A stretch of DNA of 64,000 bases from Robiginitalea sp. SC105 (GTDB lineage Bacteria; Bacteroidota; Bacteroidia; Flavobacteriales; Flavobacteriaceae), in the NCBI RefSeq assembly GCF_014243345.1, contig NZ_JACLZF010000001.1, positions 930,001 through 994,000 of the forward strand. Direction: 5' to 3'. Position numbers and translations under genes: made by a program. Below the pieces are notes generated by a model that worked only from the letters and a program-made list of their open reading frames with translations, was not told where the DNA came from and ran no database searches. This document shows positions 16,806-24,668 of the stretch, one piece after another. Each line of letters begins with the position of its first letter. The first letter of the stretch is position 1.

Positions 16806-18042
16806 GTTCGGGGGCGCCTCCGTCAAGGATGCGGAAGGGGTCCGAAACCTGTTGAACGTCCTGTCGCAGACAGGTACCGAAAATACCTTCCTCGTGGTTT
16901 CCGCCATGGGGAAGACCACCAATGCCATGGAGGCGGTGGTAAAGGCCTATTTTGACGACAAACCGGCTGTTGCCGGGGCCCTGGATGAGGTGGTTTCCTA
17001 CCACGACGCCATTGCCCGAAAATTATTCCCCGCAGACGGCCACCCGGTGCATGGGAGGATGCGCGGCCTTTTTGAAGAGGTCCGCGGGTTCCTGGCCTGG
17101 AACAAGTCTCCCAAATACGGGTTTGTCTATGACCAGGTGGTGGGGTACGGCGAATTGCTGTCCACCACCCTGGTAAGTGCCTATCTCACAGACAACGGCG
17201 TGGCGAACACCTGGCTGGATATTCGGAAATACATCAAGACCGACTCCAATTACCGGGACGTGAACGTTCAGTGGGAGCGGACCCAGGAGGCCATCTCCTC
17301 CCTGTCCCCGGGGAAGGAGCTCTTTATTACCCAGGGTTTCCTGGGGAGCGACGACAATAACTTCACCACCACCCTGGGCCGGGAGGGATCGGATTATACG
17401 GCGGCGATCATCGCCTACTGCCTTAATGCGCGGTCGGTAACCATCTGGAAGGACGTCCCCGGGGTCCTCAACGCGGACCCCCGCTATTTCGAGAAGGCGA
17501 GCCTGCTGAACCGCATCTCCTATCGGGAGGCGATCGAGCTGGCCTTTTACGGGGCGTCGGTTATCCACCCCAAGACGCTGCAGCCCTTGCAGCGGAAGGA
17601 AATACCCCTGCATGTGAAGTCCTTCCTGAAGCCCTCCGATCCGGGCACGACCGTTGGCAAGGGCCAGGGAATTGAGCCCCAGGTGCCCTGCTTCATCGTC
17701 AAGAAAGACCAGGTGCTCATGCGCCTTTCCTCCCTGGATTTTTCCTTTATCGTGGAGGACAGTATCGGCGACCTTTTCAAGTTGCTGCACGATTACCGGA
17801 TGAAGGTGGACATGATCCAGAATTCGGCCATCAGCTTCTCTGTCTGCGTGGATAACAAATTCGGCCGCCTGCCGGAATTGCTGCAGCATCTCAAGGGAAG
17901 GTTCAAGGTGGTGCACCACGAAAATGTGTCCCTGTATACCATCCGGCATTTCAATGCCGATGCCATCCGGTCCCTGCAGGACGGGCGGGAAGTGCTCCTG
18001 GAGCAGCGCAGCAAGGAAACGGTGCAGCTGGTGGTCAAGTAG
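16792..18042 (+). CDS. Aspartate kinase (monofunctional, ACT-bearing)
   Basis: 416 residues. The amino acid kinase domain opens with KFGGASV, contains the phosphate-binding TTLGREGSDYTAA and the aspartate-site WKDVPGVLNADPR, and ends at IHPKTLQPL. The C-terminal 130 residues hold one clear ACT segment (FIVEDSIGDLFKLLHDYRMK) and a weaker second one. It phosphorylates aspartate as first step to lysine, threonine and methionine. A GAAGGAG Shine-Dalgarno lies just before the ATG inside the preceding GNAT gene, which it overlaps by 14 bp. Flavobacteria often have more than one aspartate kinase, so this may be a pathway-specific copy; I therefore give no symbol. Confidence 0.93.
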   Translation: MRVFKFGGASVKDAEGVRNLLNVLSQTGTENTFLVVSAMGKTTNAMEAVVKAYFDDKPAVAGALDEVVSYHDAIARKLFPADGHPVHGRMRGLFEEVRGFLAWNKSPKYGFVYDQVVGYGELLSTTLVSAYLTDNGVANTWLDIRKYIKTDSNYRDVNVQWERTQEAISSLSPGKELFITQGFLGSDDNNFTTTLGREGSDYTAAIIAYCLNARSVTIWKDVPGVLNADPRYFEKASLLNRISYREAIELAFYGASVIHPKTLQPLQRKEIPLHVKSFLKPSDPGTTVGKGQGIEPQVPCFIVKKDQVLMRLSSLDFSFIVEDSIGDLFKLLHDYRMKVDMIQNSAISFSVCVDNKFGRLPELLQHLKGRFKVVHHENVSLYTIRHFNADAIRSLQDGREVLLEQRSKETVQLVVK

Positions 18043-18123
18043 GCCCGGGAATTTCAAAAATACGGGTTCGGGCCGGCTGGGCGTCGCCATTTTTCTATCT
18101 TTATCCTCTAGCAAGGACGCGAT

Positions 18124-19980
18124 ATGAGTTTAGTGACCGCCAAGGAAGTATCCAAAGCCATCCACCTGGACCGGTATGGTTTTCTGGGGACCATGATGGG
18201 CTGGTTCCTGATGCAGGTCACCCGTATCAGCAGCATCAACCGCTTTTACAAGCGGCACCGCCACCTCGGGGGCATGGAATTCCTGGACCGGATCCTGGAG
18301 CACTACGAGATCGATTTTGAAATCCCGGAAGAAGATTTCAGGCGCCTCCCCAAGGAAGGGGCCTTTATCACCATCAGCAACCACCCCCTGGGGGGCATCG
18401 ACGGGGTATTGCTGTTGAAACTCCTGTTGCAACACCGCTCCGATTACAAGATCATTGCCAATTTCCTGCTGCAGCGCATCGAGCCCCTGGCGCCCTATAT
18501 CATGCCGGTCAACCCCTTTGAAAACCACAAGGACGCCAAAAGCTCCATCGCCGGATTCAAGCGGTCCATGGAGCACCTCGGCGGCGGGCACCCTTTGGGG
18601 ATCTTCCCGGCAGGCGAGGTATCCACCTATAAGGAAGGACAGCATTTTGTGGACAAACCCTGGGAAGAAGCGGCCCTCAAACTGATCCGACGGGCAGAGG
18701 TCCCCGTGGTACCCATTTATTTCCACGCCCGCAACAGCCGGATGTTCTATTACCTCTCCCGGATCAACGATATCTTCCGCACCGCTAAACTCCCGTCGGA
18801 ACTGACCACCCAGCGCAACCGCAGCATCAAGGTGCGTATCGGGCAGCCCATTCAGGTAGCGGCGCAGAAGGAACAGGAAACCCTGGAGGAGTTCGCGGAC
18901 CTGCTCAGACGGAAGACCTATCTGCTGGCCAATGCCTATGAACGGGAACGCCTGATCGACCAGATCCCGGGTAGCCTGAAAATACCGAAGCCGCCCAGAC
19001 GGATTGCCGACGCGGTGCGCAGCGAGGTCATACAGGGGGAGATCGGAAAACTTCGGGAAAAGAACTGCCGCCTGCTGCAGAGCCGGAATTACGAGGTTTT
19101 CCTCGCCCAGAAAAAAGACATGCCGTTTATCCTGCAGGAAATCGGCCGGCAGCGGGAAGTCACCTTCCGGGCCATCGGGGAGGGGACCAACAAGTCCATT
19201 GACCTGGACCGTTTCGATGATTATTACCACCACCTCTTCCTCTGGGACGATCAGGAAAAGACCATCGTGGGGGCTTACAGGATGGGGATGGGCTCTGAGA
19301 TTTTCAAGCAGTACGGCATCGACGGGTTCTACCTGCAGGACCTGTTCCGCTTTGAGCCGGAACTCTTTGGGATGATGCGCCAGTCCATCGAAATGGGGCG
19401 GGCCTACATCGTCAAGGAATACCAACAGAAACCCATGCCCCTTTTCCTTTTATGGAAAGGGATTGTGCATACCACCCTGCGGTTCCCGGAGCACAAATAC
19501 CTGATCGGCGGGGTGAGCATCAGCAACCAGTTTTCCAATTTCTCAAAATCCCTGATGATTGAATTTATGAAGTCGAATTACTGGGACCCCTATGTGGCCC
19601 AGTATATCCGGCCCAAGAAGGAATTCAAGGTAAAGCTCAGCGATGCGGACAAGGAATTTGTCTTTGACGAAACCGAGGCCGACCTGAACAAGTTCGACAA
19701 GCTGATCGAGGAAGTGGAACCGGGCAGCCTACGCCTGCCGGTCCTGATCAAAAAATACATCAAGCAGAACGCCAAAGTCGTGGCCTTTAACGTGGACCCC
19801 CTTTTCAACAATTCCGTGGACGGGCTGATGTACATTAAAATAGCGGACCTGCCTGAGGATACGGTCAAGCCGGTGATGGAGGAGTTCCAGGCAGAACTGG
19901 AGCGCAGGCTGGCCGAAGGCGGCAACGGGGACCTGGCTACAGGAGTTCACGGCGAACAAAATCGCGGCAGTACGCTTTGA
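18124..19980 (+). CDS. olsF: OlsF-like bifunctional ornithine-lipid synthase (acyltransferase-GNAT fusion)
   Basis: 618 residues in two parts. The N-terminal half (about 1-290) is a PlsC/LPLAT acyltransferase with SNHPLGGIDG (catalytic His and Asp) and LGIFPAGEVS. The C-terminal half (about 320-580) is an OlsB-like acyl-ACP N-acyltransferase of the hemolysin/GNAT_5 type (EVFLAQKKDMPFILQEIGRQ, REVTFRAIGEGTN, DDYYHHLFLWDD, VGAYRMGMG). This order matches OlsF, which makes ornithine lipids in one polypeptide in Serratia and in flavobacteria: the C-terminal domain adds a 3-hydroxyacyl group to ornithine and the N-terminal domain O-acylates it. A near -7 (TATCTTTA, 18096-18103) precedes it. Its 3' end overlaps convergent arsC by 44 bp. 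Function is by family resemblance. Confidence 0.8.
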   Translation: MSLVTAKEVSKAIHLDRYGFLGTMMGWFLMQVTRISSINRFYKRHRHLGGMEFLDRILEHYEIDFEIPEEDFRRLPKEGAFITISNHPLGGIDGVLLLKLLLQHRSDYKIIANFLLQRIEPLAPYIMPVNPFENHKDAKSSIAGFKRSMEHLGGGHPLGIFPAGEVSTYKEGQHFVDKPWEEAALKLIRRAEVPVVPIYFHARNSRMFYYLSRINDIFRTAKLPSELTTQRNRSIKVRIGQPIQVAAQKEQETLEEFADLLRRKTYLLANAYERERLIDQIPGSLKIPKPPRRIADAVRSEVIQGEIGKLREKNCRLLQSRNYEVFLAQKKDMPFILQEIGRQREVTFRAIGEGTNKSIDLDRFDDYYHHLFLWDDQEKTIVGAYRMGMGSEIFKQYGIDGFYLQDLFRFEPELFGMMRQSIEMGRAYIVKEYQQKPMPLFLLWKGIVHTTLRFPEHKYLIGGVSISNQFSNFSKSLMIEFMKSNYWDPYVAQYIRPKKEFKVKLSDADKEFVFDETEADLNKFDKLIEEVEPGSLRLPVLIKKYIKQNAKVVAFNVDPLFNNSVDGLMYIKIADLPEDTVKPVMEEFQAELERRLAEGGNGDLATGVHGEQNRGSTL

Positions 19981-20359
19981 TTTCATCCCGGGTTTCCCGG
20001 AATGCCCGGCGCTTTTCTTCCTCGCTGCCTGAGACTTTTGACGGGTCCTGAAAATTGTGGTGCAACCGGATGGCACCGGGTGCCGGAATATAGGGGCAGT
20101 GCTCCCGCGCGTGGTCACAGACCGTAATGATGTAATCCCAGGAAATACCGGAATATTCGTCCACATGGTTGGAGGTATGCCCGGAGATATCAATCCCGTC
20201 CTCGGCCATGATCTGAACCGCACCGGGGTTCAGCCCGTGGGTTTCTATCCCGGCACTGTAGATTTTTGCCACCGGGGCGGGTTGCAGGGCCTCCAGGTAG
20301 CCATGGGCCATCTGGCTCCTGCAGGAGTTACCGGTACATAATACAAGCACGTTTTTCAT
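19937..20359 (-). CDS. arsC: Arsenate reductase, low-molecular-weight phosphatase fold, thioredoxin-coupled
   Basis: 140 residues. The phosphatase P-loop VLCTGNSCRS carries C8, C13 and R14 (C-x5-R), and the redox pair C81 and C88 in VCDHAREHCP has the same seven-residue spacing as Cys82/Cys89 of Staphylococcus ArsC. That set marks a thioredoxin-dependent arsenate reductase, not an ordinary protein tyrosine phosphatase. It reduces arsenate to arsenite in the cytoplasm. The true ATG is at 20359; the longer frame to 20788 runs over the next gene. It is last of four genes on the minus strand (arsR, DUF6428, GNAT, arsC), and its 3' end overlaps the convergent olsF-like gene. Confidence 0.93.
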   Translation of the reverse strand: MKNVLVLCTGNSCRSQMAHGYLEALQPAPVAKIYSAGIETHGLNPGAVQIMAEDGIDISGHTSNHVDEYSGISWDYIITVCDHAREHCPYIPAPGAIRLHHNFQDPSKVSGSEEEKRRAFRETRDEIKAYCRDFVRRELL

Positions 20360-20378
20360 TTCTTTTATTTTCAGGTTT

Positions 20379-20873
20379 TTAATCGATTCCCACGGTGCGG
20401 CTCCTGCGTTCAAACAGGATGTTGTCTTTCCAGACGCCGTTCCTTCGGGCAATTTTTTCCCGGTATCCCAGGCGGCGGAAACCGCAGGATTCGTGCAGCC
20501 GGATACTTGCGGAATTCTCGGGGAATACCCCGGACTGCAGCGTCCAGATGCCCCGGGCTTCACTCTCCGGGATGAGGGCTGCGAGCAGCGCTTTGCCGGT
20601 GCCGCTTCCCCGGTGGCGGGAACTGACATAGACGCTGAGTTCTGCCACGCCACCGTATACACAGCGCCCGGAAACCGGGGAGAGGGCTGCCCATCCCGCG
20701 AGCTGCCCGTCTTTGGCCTGGGCAACCAGCCTGCATTCGGGCAGGTGGGCCGAATCCCAGGCTTCATAGGTGGGTACACGGGTTTCAAAGGTGGCCACCC
20801 CGGTCCCTATGCCTTCGGCATAGATTCGTGCCACTTCGTGCCAGTCTTCCGGGGTCATGGGACGGATCTGCAT
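20379..20873 (-). CDS. GNAT acetyltransferase of the ars operon (ArsN/phosphinothricin acetyltransferase-like)
   Basis: 164 residues of the Pat/Bar-type GNAT family: IRPMTPEDWHEVARIYAEGI, TFETRVPTYEAW, the acetyl-CoA loop SRHRGSGTGKALL, and SGVFPENSASIRLHESCGF. Relatives placed in ars operons are ArsN1 enzymes that N-acetylate arsinothricin, an arsenical mimic of phosphinothricin; the 20 bp gap to arsC and 9 bp gap to the DUF6428 gene support that context. Methionine sulfone or phosphinothricin acetyltransferase activity are alternatives that the sequence alone cannot separate. Confidence 0.8.
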   Translation of the reverse strand: MQIRPMTPEDWHEVARIYAEGIGTGVATFETRVPTYEAWDSAHLPECRLVAQAKDGQLAGWAALSPVSGRCVYGGVAELSVYVSSRHRGSGTGKALLAALIPESEARGIWTLQSGVFPENSASIRLHESCGFRRLGYREKIARRNGVWKDNILFERRSRTVGID

Positions 20874-20882
20874 GGCCTGGGT

Positions 20883-21395
20883 TCAACAACATCCGGTGCC
20901 GGGTGTGCAACCGGCGGCTTCAACGGCTTCCGGTGTTTCCCCTGCAGTCCGCTTGGCGGTTACGGGTACCCCGCAGATATCGCTGGCCTTGCACTGTGTC
21001 GGGACGGGACTGAGCAGGACCACCAGGTTCTCCCCCTCCAGGCGTTCCCCGGCCACGTGGAGTTGGGCGGCGTGGAAGTCCGCGTTCCCGTATTCAAATT
21101 TCACCAGGCTGTCCATCAGCAGGGGTTGCTTTTGTGCCACCCGCCCGAGGATGGCCAGGGCCTTTTTGGCGGTGATGGAACGATCTGCAGGTTCCGGTAC
21201 CGGGTTTTCCCAGAGCTGGATAACGGTTTCCTTCCAGGAATCGGAGCGGCCTCCGCAATCGGTAGCGTCGATATGGATGTTTTTGACTTCGGTGATGTGG
21301 TAATCCGGCCGGAGCCGCTTTCCCGGTGCATATTCAAAATTCAGCATGCGACCAGGGTGTTTTTGGAGGAGTTCGAGGAATTCGGATGTTTTCAT
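20883..21395 (-). CDS. DUF6428 family protein with Cys-rich tail, ars operon
   Basis: 170 residues. The body (1-100) matches the DUF6428 style seen next to arsR genes: KTSEFLELLQKHPGRMLNFE, then HITEVKNIHIDATDCGGRSD and ETVIQLWENP. The tail ends GCTPGTGCC, giving C163, C169 and C170, a plausible soft-metal site. No catalytic motif is recognised. Its place between arsR and the acetyltransferase/arsC implies a role in arsenic handling such as binding or delivery, but this is inference. The start ATG at 21395 is unambiguous. Confidence 0.7.
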   Translation of the reverse strand: MKTSEFLELLQKHPGRMLNFEYAPGKRLRPDYHITEVKNIHIDATDCGGRSDSWKETVIQLWENPVPEPADRSITAKKALAILGRVAQKQPLLMDSLVKFEYGNADFHAAQLHVAGERLEGENLVVLLSPVPTQCKASDICGVPVTAKRTAGETPEAVEAAGCTPGTGCC

Positions 21396-21462
21396 CGTTT
21401 CGGTTTTGGATATCGGATTTTAGGTATCTGGTTTATGGCTTTCACGTTGGGAGGGAAGGGCA

Positions 21463-21786
21463 TCAGCAACACTGTTGGCCGATGCGGGTGAAAAATGTGT
21501 CGAACAAGCCCTGTATCTCATCCCAACGGTCCTTGTCGATGCAGTAGCACAGGTTCCTGCCCTGGAAATCCCCCCGGAGCAGCCCGATTTTTTTGATTTC
21601 GGCCAGGTGTTGCGATATGGTCGCCTGGGCCAGGCCGGTCTCCTCGACGAGGTCGCTGCAGATGCAGGAATCCTGCCGGCTGATATGCTGCAGGATGGCC
21701 ACGCGTGCCGGATGTGCGAGTACCCGGGCTACCTGGGCCAGTTCGTTCTGGCGGGTGTCGAAGAGCTGTGTTTTGGAAACGCCCAT
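21463..21786 (-). CDS. arsR: ArsR/SmtB family arsenic-responsive repressor
   Basis: 107-residue winged-helix protein: VARVLAHPARVAILQHI, then the metal-sensing pair C41-x-C43 in DSCICSDLV (the ELCVCDL-type alpha-3 site), the recognition helix LAQATISQHLAEIKK, and the wing GNLCYC-like strand. It ends in the vicinal pair C106-C107. ArsR binds operator DNA without metal and releases it on arsenite or antimonite binding. A matching palindrome lies 22 bp before its start, so the operon is probably self-regulated. It is the first gene of the ars operon. Confidence 0.92.
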   Translation of the reverse strand: MGVSKTQLFDTRQNELAQVARVLAHPARVAILQHISRQDSCICSDLVEETGLAQATISQHLAEIKKIGLLRGDFQGRNLCYCIDKDRWDEIQGLFDTFFTRIGQQCC

Positions 21787-21807
21787 ATAAATGCTTTTAA
21801 AATTATA

Positions 21808-21825
21808 TATCGCAATATTACGATA
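21808..21825 (-). promoter_or_regulatory. ArsR-type operator
   Basis: The 18 bp TATCGCAATATTACGATA is an inverted repeat with one mismatched pair, in the form typical of ArsR/SmtB sites (ATCG...CGAT around an AATATT core). It lies between the arsR start (21786) and the likely -7 box, so a bound repressor would block transcription. Confidence 0.75.
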
Positions 21826-21826
21826 A

Positions 21827-21834
21827 TAAAGATA
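21827..21834 (-). promoter_or_regulatory. Likely -7 promoter element of the ars operon
   Basis: Reverse strand TATCTTTA, one mismatch from TAnnTTTG, directly upstream of the palindromic operator. Confidence 0.45.
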
Positions 21835-21867
21835 AAAATAAAAGCCGGAGTCAAAAATTCCGGCTTT
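21834..21867 (-). terminator. Rho-independent terminator of the TM2-domain gene
   Basis: Perfect 9 bp stem (AAAGCCGGA 21841-21849 with TCCGGCTTT 21859-21867). Read on the minus strand it is followed by a T-rich run, so it ends transcription from the gene at 21873-22274 just before the ars promoter. Confidence 0.75.
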
Positions 21868-21872
21868 ATGTG

Positions 21873-22274
21873 TCAGAACCAGGGTTTTTTGCCAACCTGG
21901 TAGGTGTTGTAGAATTCCTCATCGCTTTTGGTCAGGTAGATAATGCCTTCGATCAACCCAATCAGGCCGGTGGCCCATACCACGAAGATGCCTACCCCGA
22001 TACAGGACAGCACCATGCCGATGACGGTGACCACCAGCAGGATGATCCCCTCTTTCTGGTATCCGAGTATGAATTTGTGAACGCCCAGGGAACCCAGGAC
22101 AATGGCCAGTATCCCGGCCAGGATCTTCTTGTTTTCGCCCCCGGCGCTATTGAGGCCTTCCTTGAACTCCTCGGCTGTTTTCTTGGCTTCACTCTTGAAA
22201 TCCCCGGCTGCTTTTTTGGCGTCCTCGCCGGCTTCCCGGGCCTTATCCCCGAAATCTTTTTTGTCGTCTGACAT
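21873..22274 (-). CDS. TM2 domain-containing membrane protein
   Basis: 133 residues. Residues 1-48 are charged, Lys/Glu/Ala-rich and likely helical (AREAGEDAKKAAGDFKSEAK), of the LEA/CsbD-like low-complexity type. Residues 50-120 form a TM2 domain with two membrane spans and the loop GSLGVHKFILGYQKEGI, where family members have a conserved G-x-H-x-F-Y/L-x-G. Function of TM2 proteins in bacteria is unknown. Its terminator is directly downstream. Confidence 0.88.
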   Translation of the reverse strand: MSDDKKDFGDKAREAGEDAKKAAGDFKSEAKKTAEEFKEGLNSAGGENKKILAGILAIVLGSLGVHKFILGYQKEGIILLVVTVIGMVLSCIGVGIFVVWATGLIGLIEGIIYLTKSDEEFYNTYQVGKKPWF

Positions 22275-22321
22275 CGTTCTGTTTATTGGTGGTTTGTATC
22301 ACCAATGTAGGAAATTATTCC

Positions 22322-22711
22322 CTAATCCTGAAATGCCTTATCCACTGGTTCCCAGAGCTCGATTTTGTTGCCTTCCGGGTCCAGGATCCATCCGAATTTG
22401 CCGTAGTCGTATTCCTCCATTTCGCCCACGACCTCCACGCCTTCCTCCCGGAGTACCGCAAGGAGCTCTTTGAGGTTTTCCACCCTGAAATTCATCATAA
22501 AGGGCTTTTCACTGGGCTCGAAGTATTCGGTATCCTCCTTAAACGGGCTCCATTGGGTACTGCAGTCTTGGCCTTCTTTGTCTTTCCACCAGAACGTACA
22601 CCCGTAGGCATCCGTGGGCAGCCCCAGGTGCTTCCCGTACCATTCCCTGATCCTGTCGGGGTCTTTGGTCTTGAAGAAAAAACCTCCAAGGCCGGTTACG
22701 CGCTTTTCCAT
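22322..22711 (-). CDS. VOC superfamily (glyoxalase-like) protein
   Basis: 129 residues with the two beta-alpha-beta-beta-beta modules of the vicinal oxygen chelate fold: GLGGFFFKTKDPDRIREWYGKHLG at the start and VENLKELLAVLREEGVEV, then DPEGNKIELWEP at the end (the final Glu is a usual metal ligand). Substrate not predictable. The upstream DUF1801 gene ends 5 bp before its ATG, so the two are one transcript. Confidence 0.85.
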   Translation of the reverse strand: MEKRVTGLGGFFFKTKDPDRIREWYGKHLGLPTDAYGCTFWWKDKEGQDCSTQWSPFKEDTEYFEPSEKPFMMNFRVENLKELLAVLREEGVEVVGEMEEYDYGKFGWILDPEGNKIELWEPVDKAFQD

Positions 22712-22716
22712 ACCAG

Positions 22717-23172
22717 TTACTTTTTTATTGCTTGTTCATAAAGTTCGATCCAGTCGTCCATCTGCATTTTCCCGCACAATTGCCCGATCAGGTCATAGGG
22801 GATTTTTTCGGGTTTTTTAAAGCGGATACAGCTCTTGCCCATATCGGGTTTGCCAAGCCCCAGCCCCTTGTAAGCCTCCACGAACCACTGCTGCAGCTCC
22901 GGGTCCGCATACATGCCGTTGTGGTAGACCGCGATATAATTCTTCTGGCTGGCCAGGTTGATAAACGGCAGGGGGAGCTGTGGGTCGCAATGGTAGCCGT
23001 CCGGATAGCGGGCGTGGGGCACCACATAGCCGATCATCCCGTAGCTGATGGTTTCCTCGAACCCCGTCGGCAGGTTTTTCCGGATGACCTGCCGCAACTT
23101 TTCGACCGGGCCTTTCCGGTCCCCGGGCAGTTGTGAAATGTAATCGTCCGGTGTATTTGCCTGGTACTGCAT
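22717..23172 (-). CDS. DUF1801 domain protein (YdhG-like)
   Basis: 151 residues. The YdhG/YjbR-like fold is seen from YISQLPGDRKGPVEKLRQVI through ETISYGMIGYVV, INLASQKNYIAVYHNGM, and GKSCIRFKKPEKIP. DUF1801 proteins are small cytoplasmic proteins of unknown role, often beside VOC-family genes as here. Confidence 0.85.
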   Translation of the reverse strand: MQYQANTPDDYISQLPGDRKGPVEKLRQVIRKNLPTGFEETISYGMIGYVVPHARYPDGYHCDPQLPLPFINLASQKNYIAVYHNGMYADPELQQWFVEAYKGLGLGKPDMGKSCIRFKKPEKIPYDLIGQLCGKMQMDDWIELYEQAIKK

Positions 23173-23241
23173 GGGTTTTTATTCAGGGTTCATTTAAAAA
23201 TACGCAACCGGCCGTGGCGGATTCATCGCCTTCCGGGAGGC

Positions 23242-23334
23242 TTAAATAAGTTCCTGCCAGGACCACAAGGCAACTGCCGCGGGTTTCCGTTTCAGTGCAA
23301 GGCCCGAGATCAGGCTGATGATTATTTTTTTCAT
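23242..23334 (-). CDS. Possible small protein (30 aa)
   Basis: A short frame from ATG 23334 to TAA 23242 encodes MKKIIISLISGLALKRKPAA and ten more residues (VALWSWQELI). A hydrophobic start followed by a basic patch and an aromatic tail looks like a membrane-associated micropeptide. An element one base from the -7 consensus (TACATTCG) lies upstream on the same strand. No Shine-Dalgarno is seen. The stretch 23173-23418 holds nothing else I can support. Confidence 0.35.
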   Translation of the reverse strand: MKKIIISLISGLALKRKPAAVALWSWQELI

Positions 23335-23418
23335 GGCTGGTCGTTTTCAGTGAGTCCGAATGTAGAACATAGGGCATGGCGGGCGTTCATACTAAAGTAC
23401 CAATTTTAGCTTTATCCC

Positions 23419-23562
23419 TCATACCGGGGGATACGGCTTGGGGATCAGGTTCAGGGCACGCGCTTTTTCCATCAGCTGGGTGCGCCGCCGGACATCCAGC
23501 TTCACCAGCAGGAGGAAGATGGCCACGGCCAGAGCAGAGAATATCCGGATGGTCCGCCACAT
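23419..23562 (-). CDS. Small predicted membrane protein (47 aa)
   Basis: From ATG 23562: one hydrophobic segment (IRIFSALAVAIFLLLVKL) followed by a basic, Arg-rich tail (DVRRRTQLMEKARALNLIPK), the look of a single-span inner-membrane protein with a cytoplasmic tail. The frame is open further upstream, but that part overlaps the dehydrogenase gene in another frame. It begins 28 bp after the dehydrogenase stop and may be read with it. No family recognised. Confidence 0.4.
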   Translation of the reverse strand: MWRTIRIFSALAVAIFLLLVKLDVRRRTQLMEKARALNLIPKPYPPV

Positions 23563-23590
23563 AGCGGAAAGGAAAAAAATATGAGGGATT

Positions 23591-24538
23591 CTAGCGGCCG
23601 TTGTAGTGCGCCCTGATTTTCGCCACCACGGTGGCCGCCAGCTTTTCCTTGCTTTCGACGGTCCACCCCGCCACGTGGGGGCTGAACAGGACATTGGGGG
23701 CTGCGATCAGCTGTCGCATGGCCTCCGGCATTTCCCCTTTGCCAAAAAGCGATTCGAAGGAGGACTTCTCGTATTCAAGGACATCGAGGCCAGCGCCCAG
23801 CACCTTGCCGCTTTTGAGGGCGTCCACCAGGTCCCCGGTCTGCACGCACTTGCCGCGGGCCGTGTTGAGGAGCCAGATGGGGTTGTGGAAGGCATTCAGG
23901 AATGCTGCATTGACCATCCCGACCGTATCCGGGGTTTCCGGTACATGGAGGCTGACCACATCGGCGTGCTGCCTGAATTCCATAATCCCCACTTGCCGCG
24001 CATCGTCGTTGCCAACGCCTCCCACGATATCGTAGCAAATGGTCTGTACATCAAAACCCCGCAGTTTCCGGGCAAAGGCCTTCCCCATATTGCCGTACCC
24101 GATAATCCCCACGGTTTTCCCGTCGAGTTCGACCCCCCGGTTCGCCTCCCGCCTCCAGGTCCCCTGCCGCACCTCGGCGTCAGCCGTGTGCATTTTGTTC
24201 ATCAGGGCAAGCAGCATCCCGAGGGTATGCTCCCCCACCGCATTCCGGTTCCCTTCCGGGGCGGCCGCCAGGAAAACGTCCTGTTTCCGGGCCGCCTGTG
24301 TATCGATATTCTCCAGACCTGCACCCACGCGCCCGATAAATTCGAGGTTAACCGCCTTTTCGAGGAATTCCCGGTCTATCGGGATGCGGCTGCGGATAAT
24401 GATGCCGTGGTACCCGGAGATTTTGTCCATCACCTCCTCCCGGGAGCCCGTATAGTCCCGGTCATTCTGAAATCCCATTTGTGCAAGGCCCTCTTCGAGC
24501 AAAGGGTGGTTTTCGTCCAGGTGCAGTACTTTCTTCAT
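23591..24538 (-). CDS. D-2-hydroxyacid dehydrogenase (phosphoglycerate dehydrogenase-like)
   Basis: 315 residues. The N-terminal catalytic subdomain has IIIRSRIPIDREFLE and FIGRVGAGLENID; the NAD-binding Rossmann motif is GIIGYGNMGKAFA (G-x-G-x-x-G); the catalytic Arg, Glu and His appear in LNTARGKCVQ, LDVLEYE and SPHVAGWT. The family oxidises D-2-hydroxyacids or reduces 2-oxoacids; the pattern is near SerA, but without an ACT domain, so serine biosynthesis is possible and not proven. I use the ATG at 24538; an upstream ATG (24550) is equally in frame. Confidence 0.88.
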   Translation of the reverse strand: MKKVLHLDENHPLLEEGLAQMGFQNDRDYTGSREEVMDKISGYHGIIIRSRIPIDREFLEKAVNLEFIGRVGAGLENIDTQAARKQDVFLAAAPEGNRNAVGEHTLGMLLALMNKMHTADAEVRQGTWRREANRGVELDGKTVGIIGYGNMGKAFARKLRGFDVQTICYDIVGGVGNDDARQVGIMEFRQHADVVSLHVPETPDTVGMVNAAFLNAFHNPIWLLNTARGKCVQTGDLVDALKSGKVLGAGLDVLEYEKSSFESLFGKGEMPEAMRQLIAAPNVLFSPHVAGWTVESKEKLAATVVAKIRAHYNGR

Positions 24539-24668
24539 GTTATTGGTCATTTCGGCTGGTCAGGCAGGTGACCAAGATACAGAAGATTTCAGGGAATTGC
24601 GAGGCGCGCCCGGGCGAAACAGCTTTCCGGGTATTCCGGGTATTCCGCCCTCTACAGGATGGCGGGTT

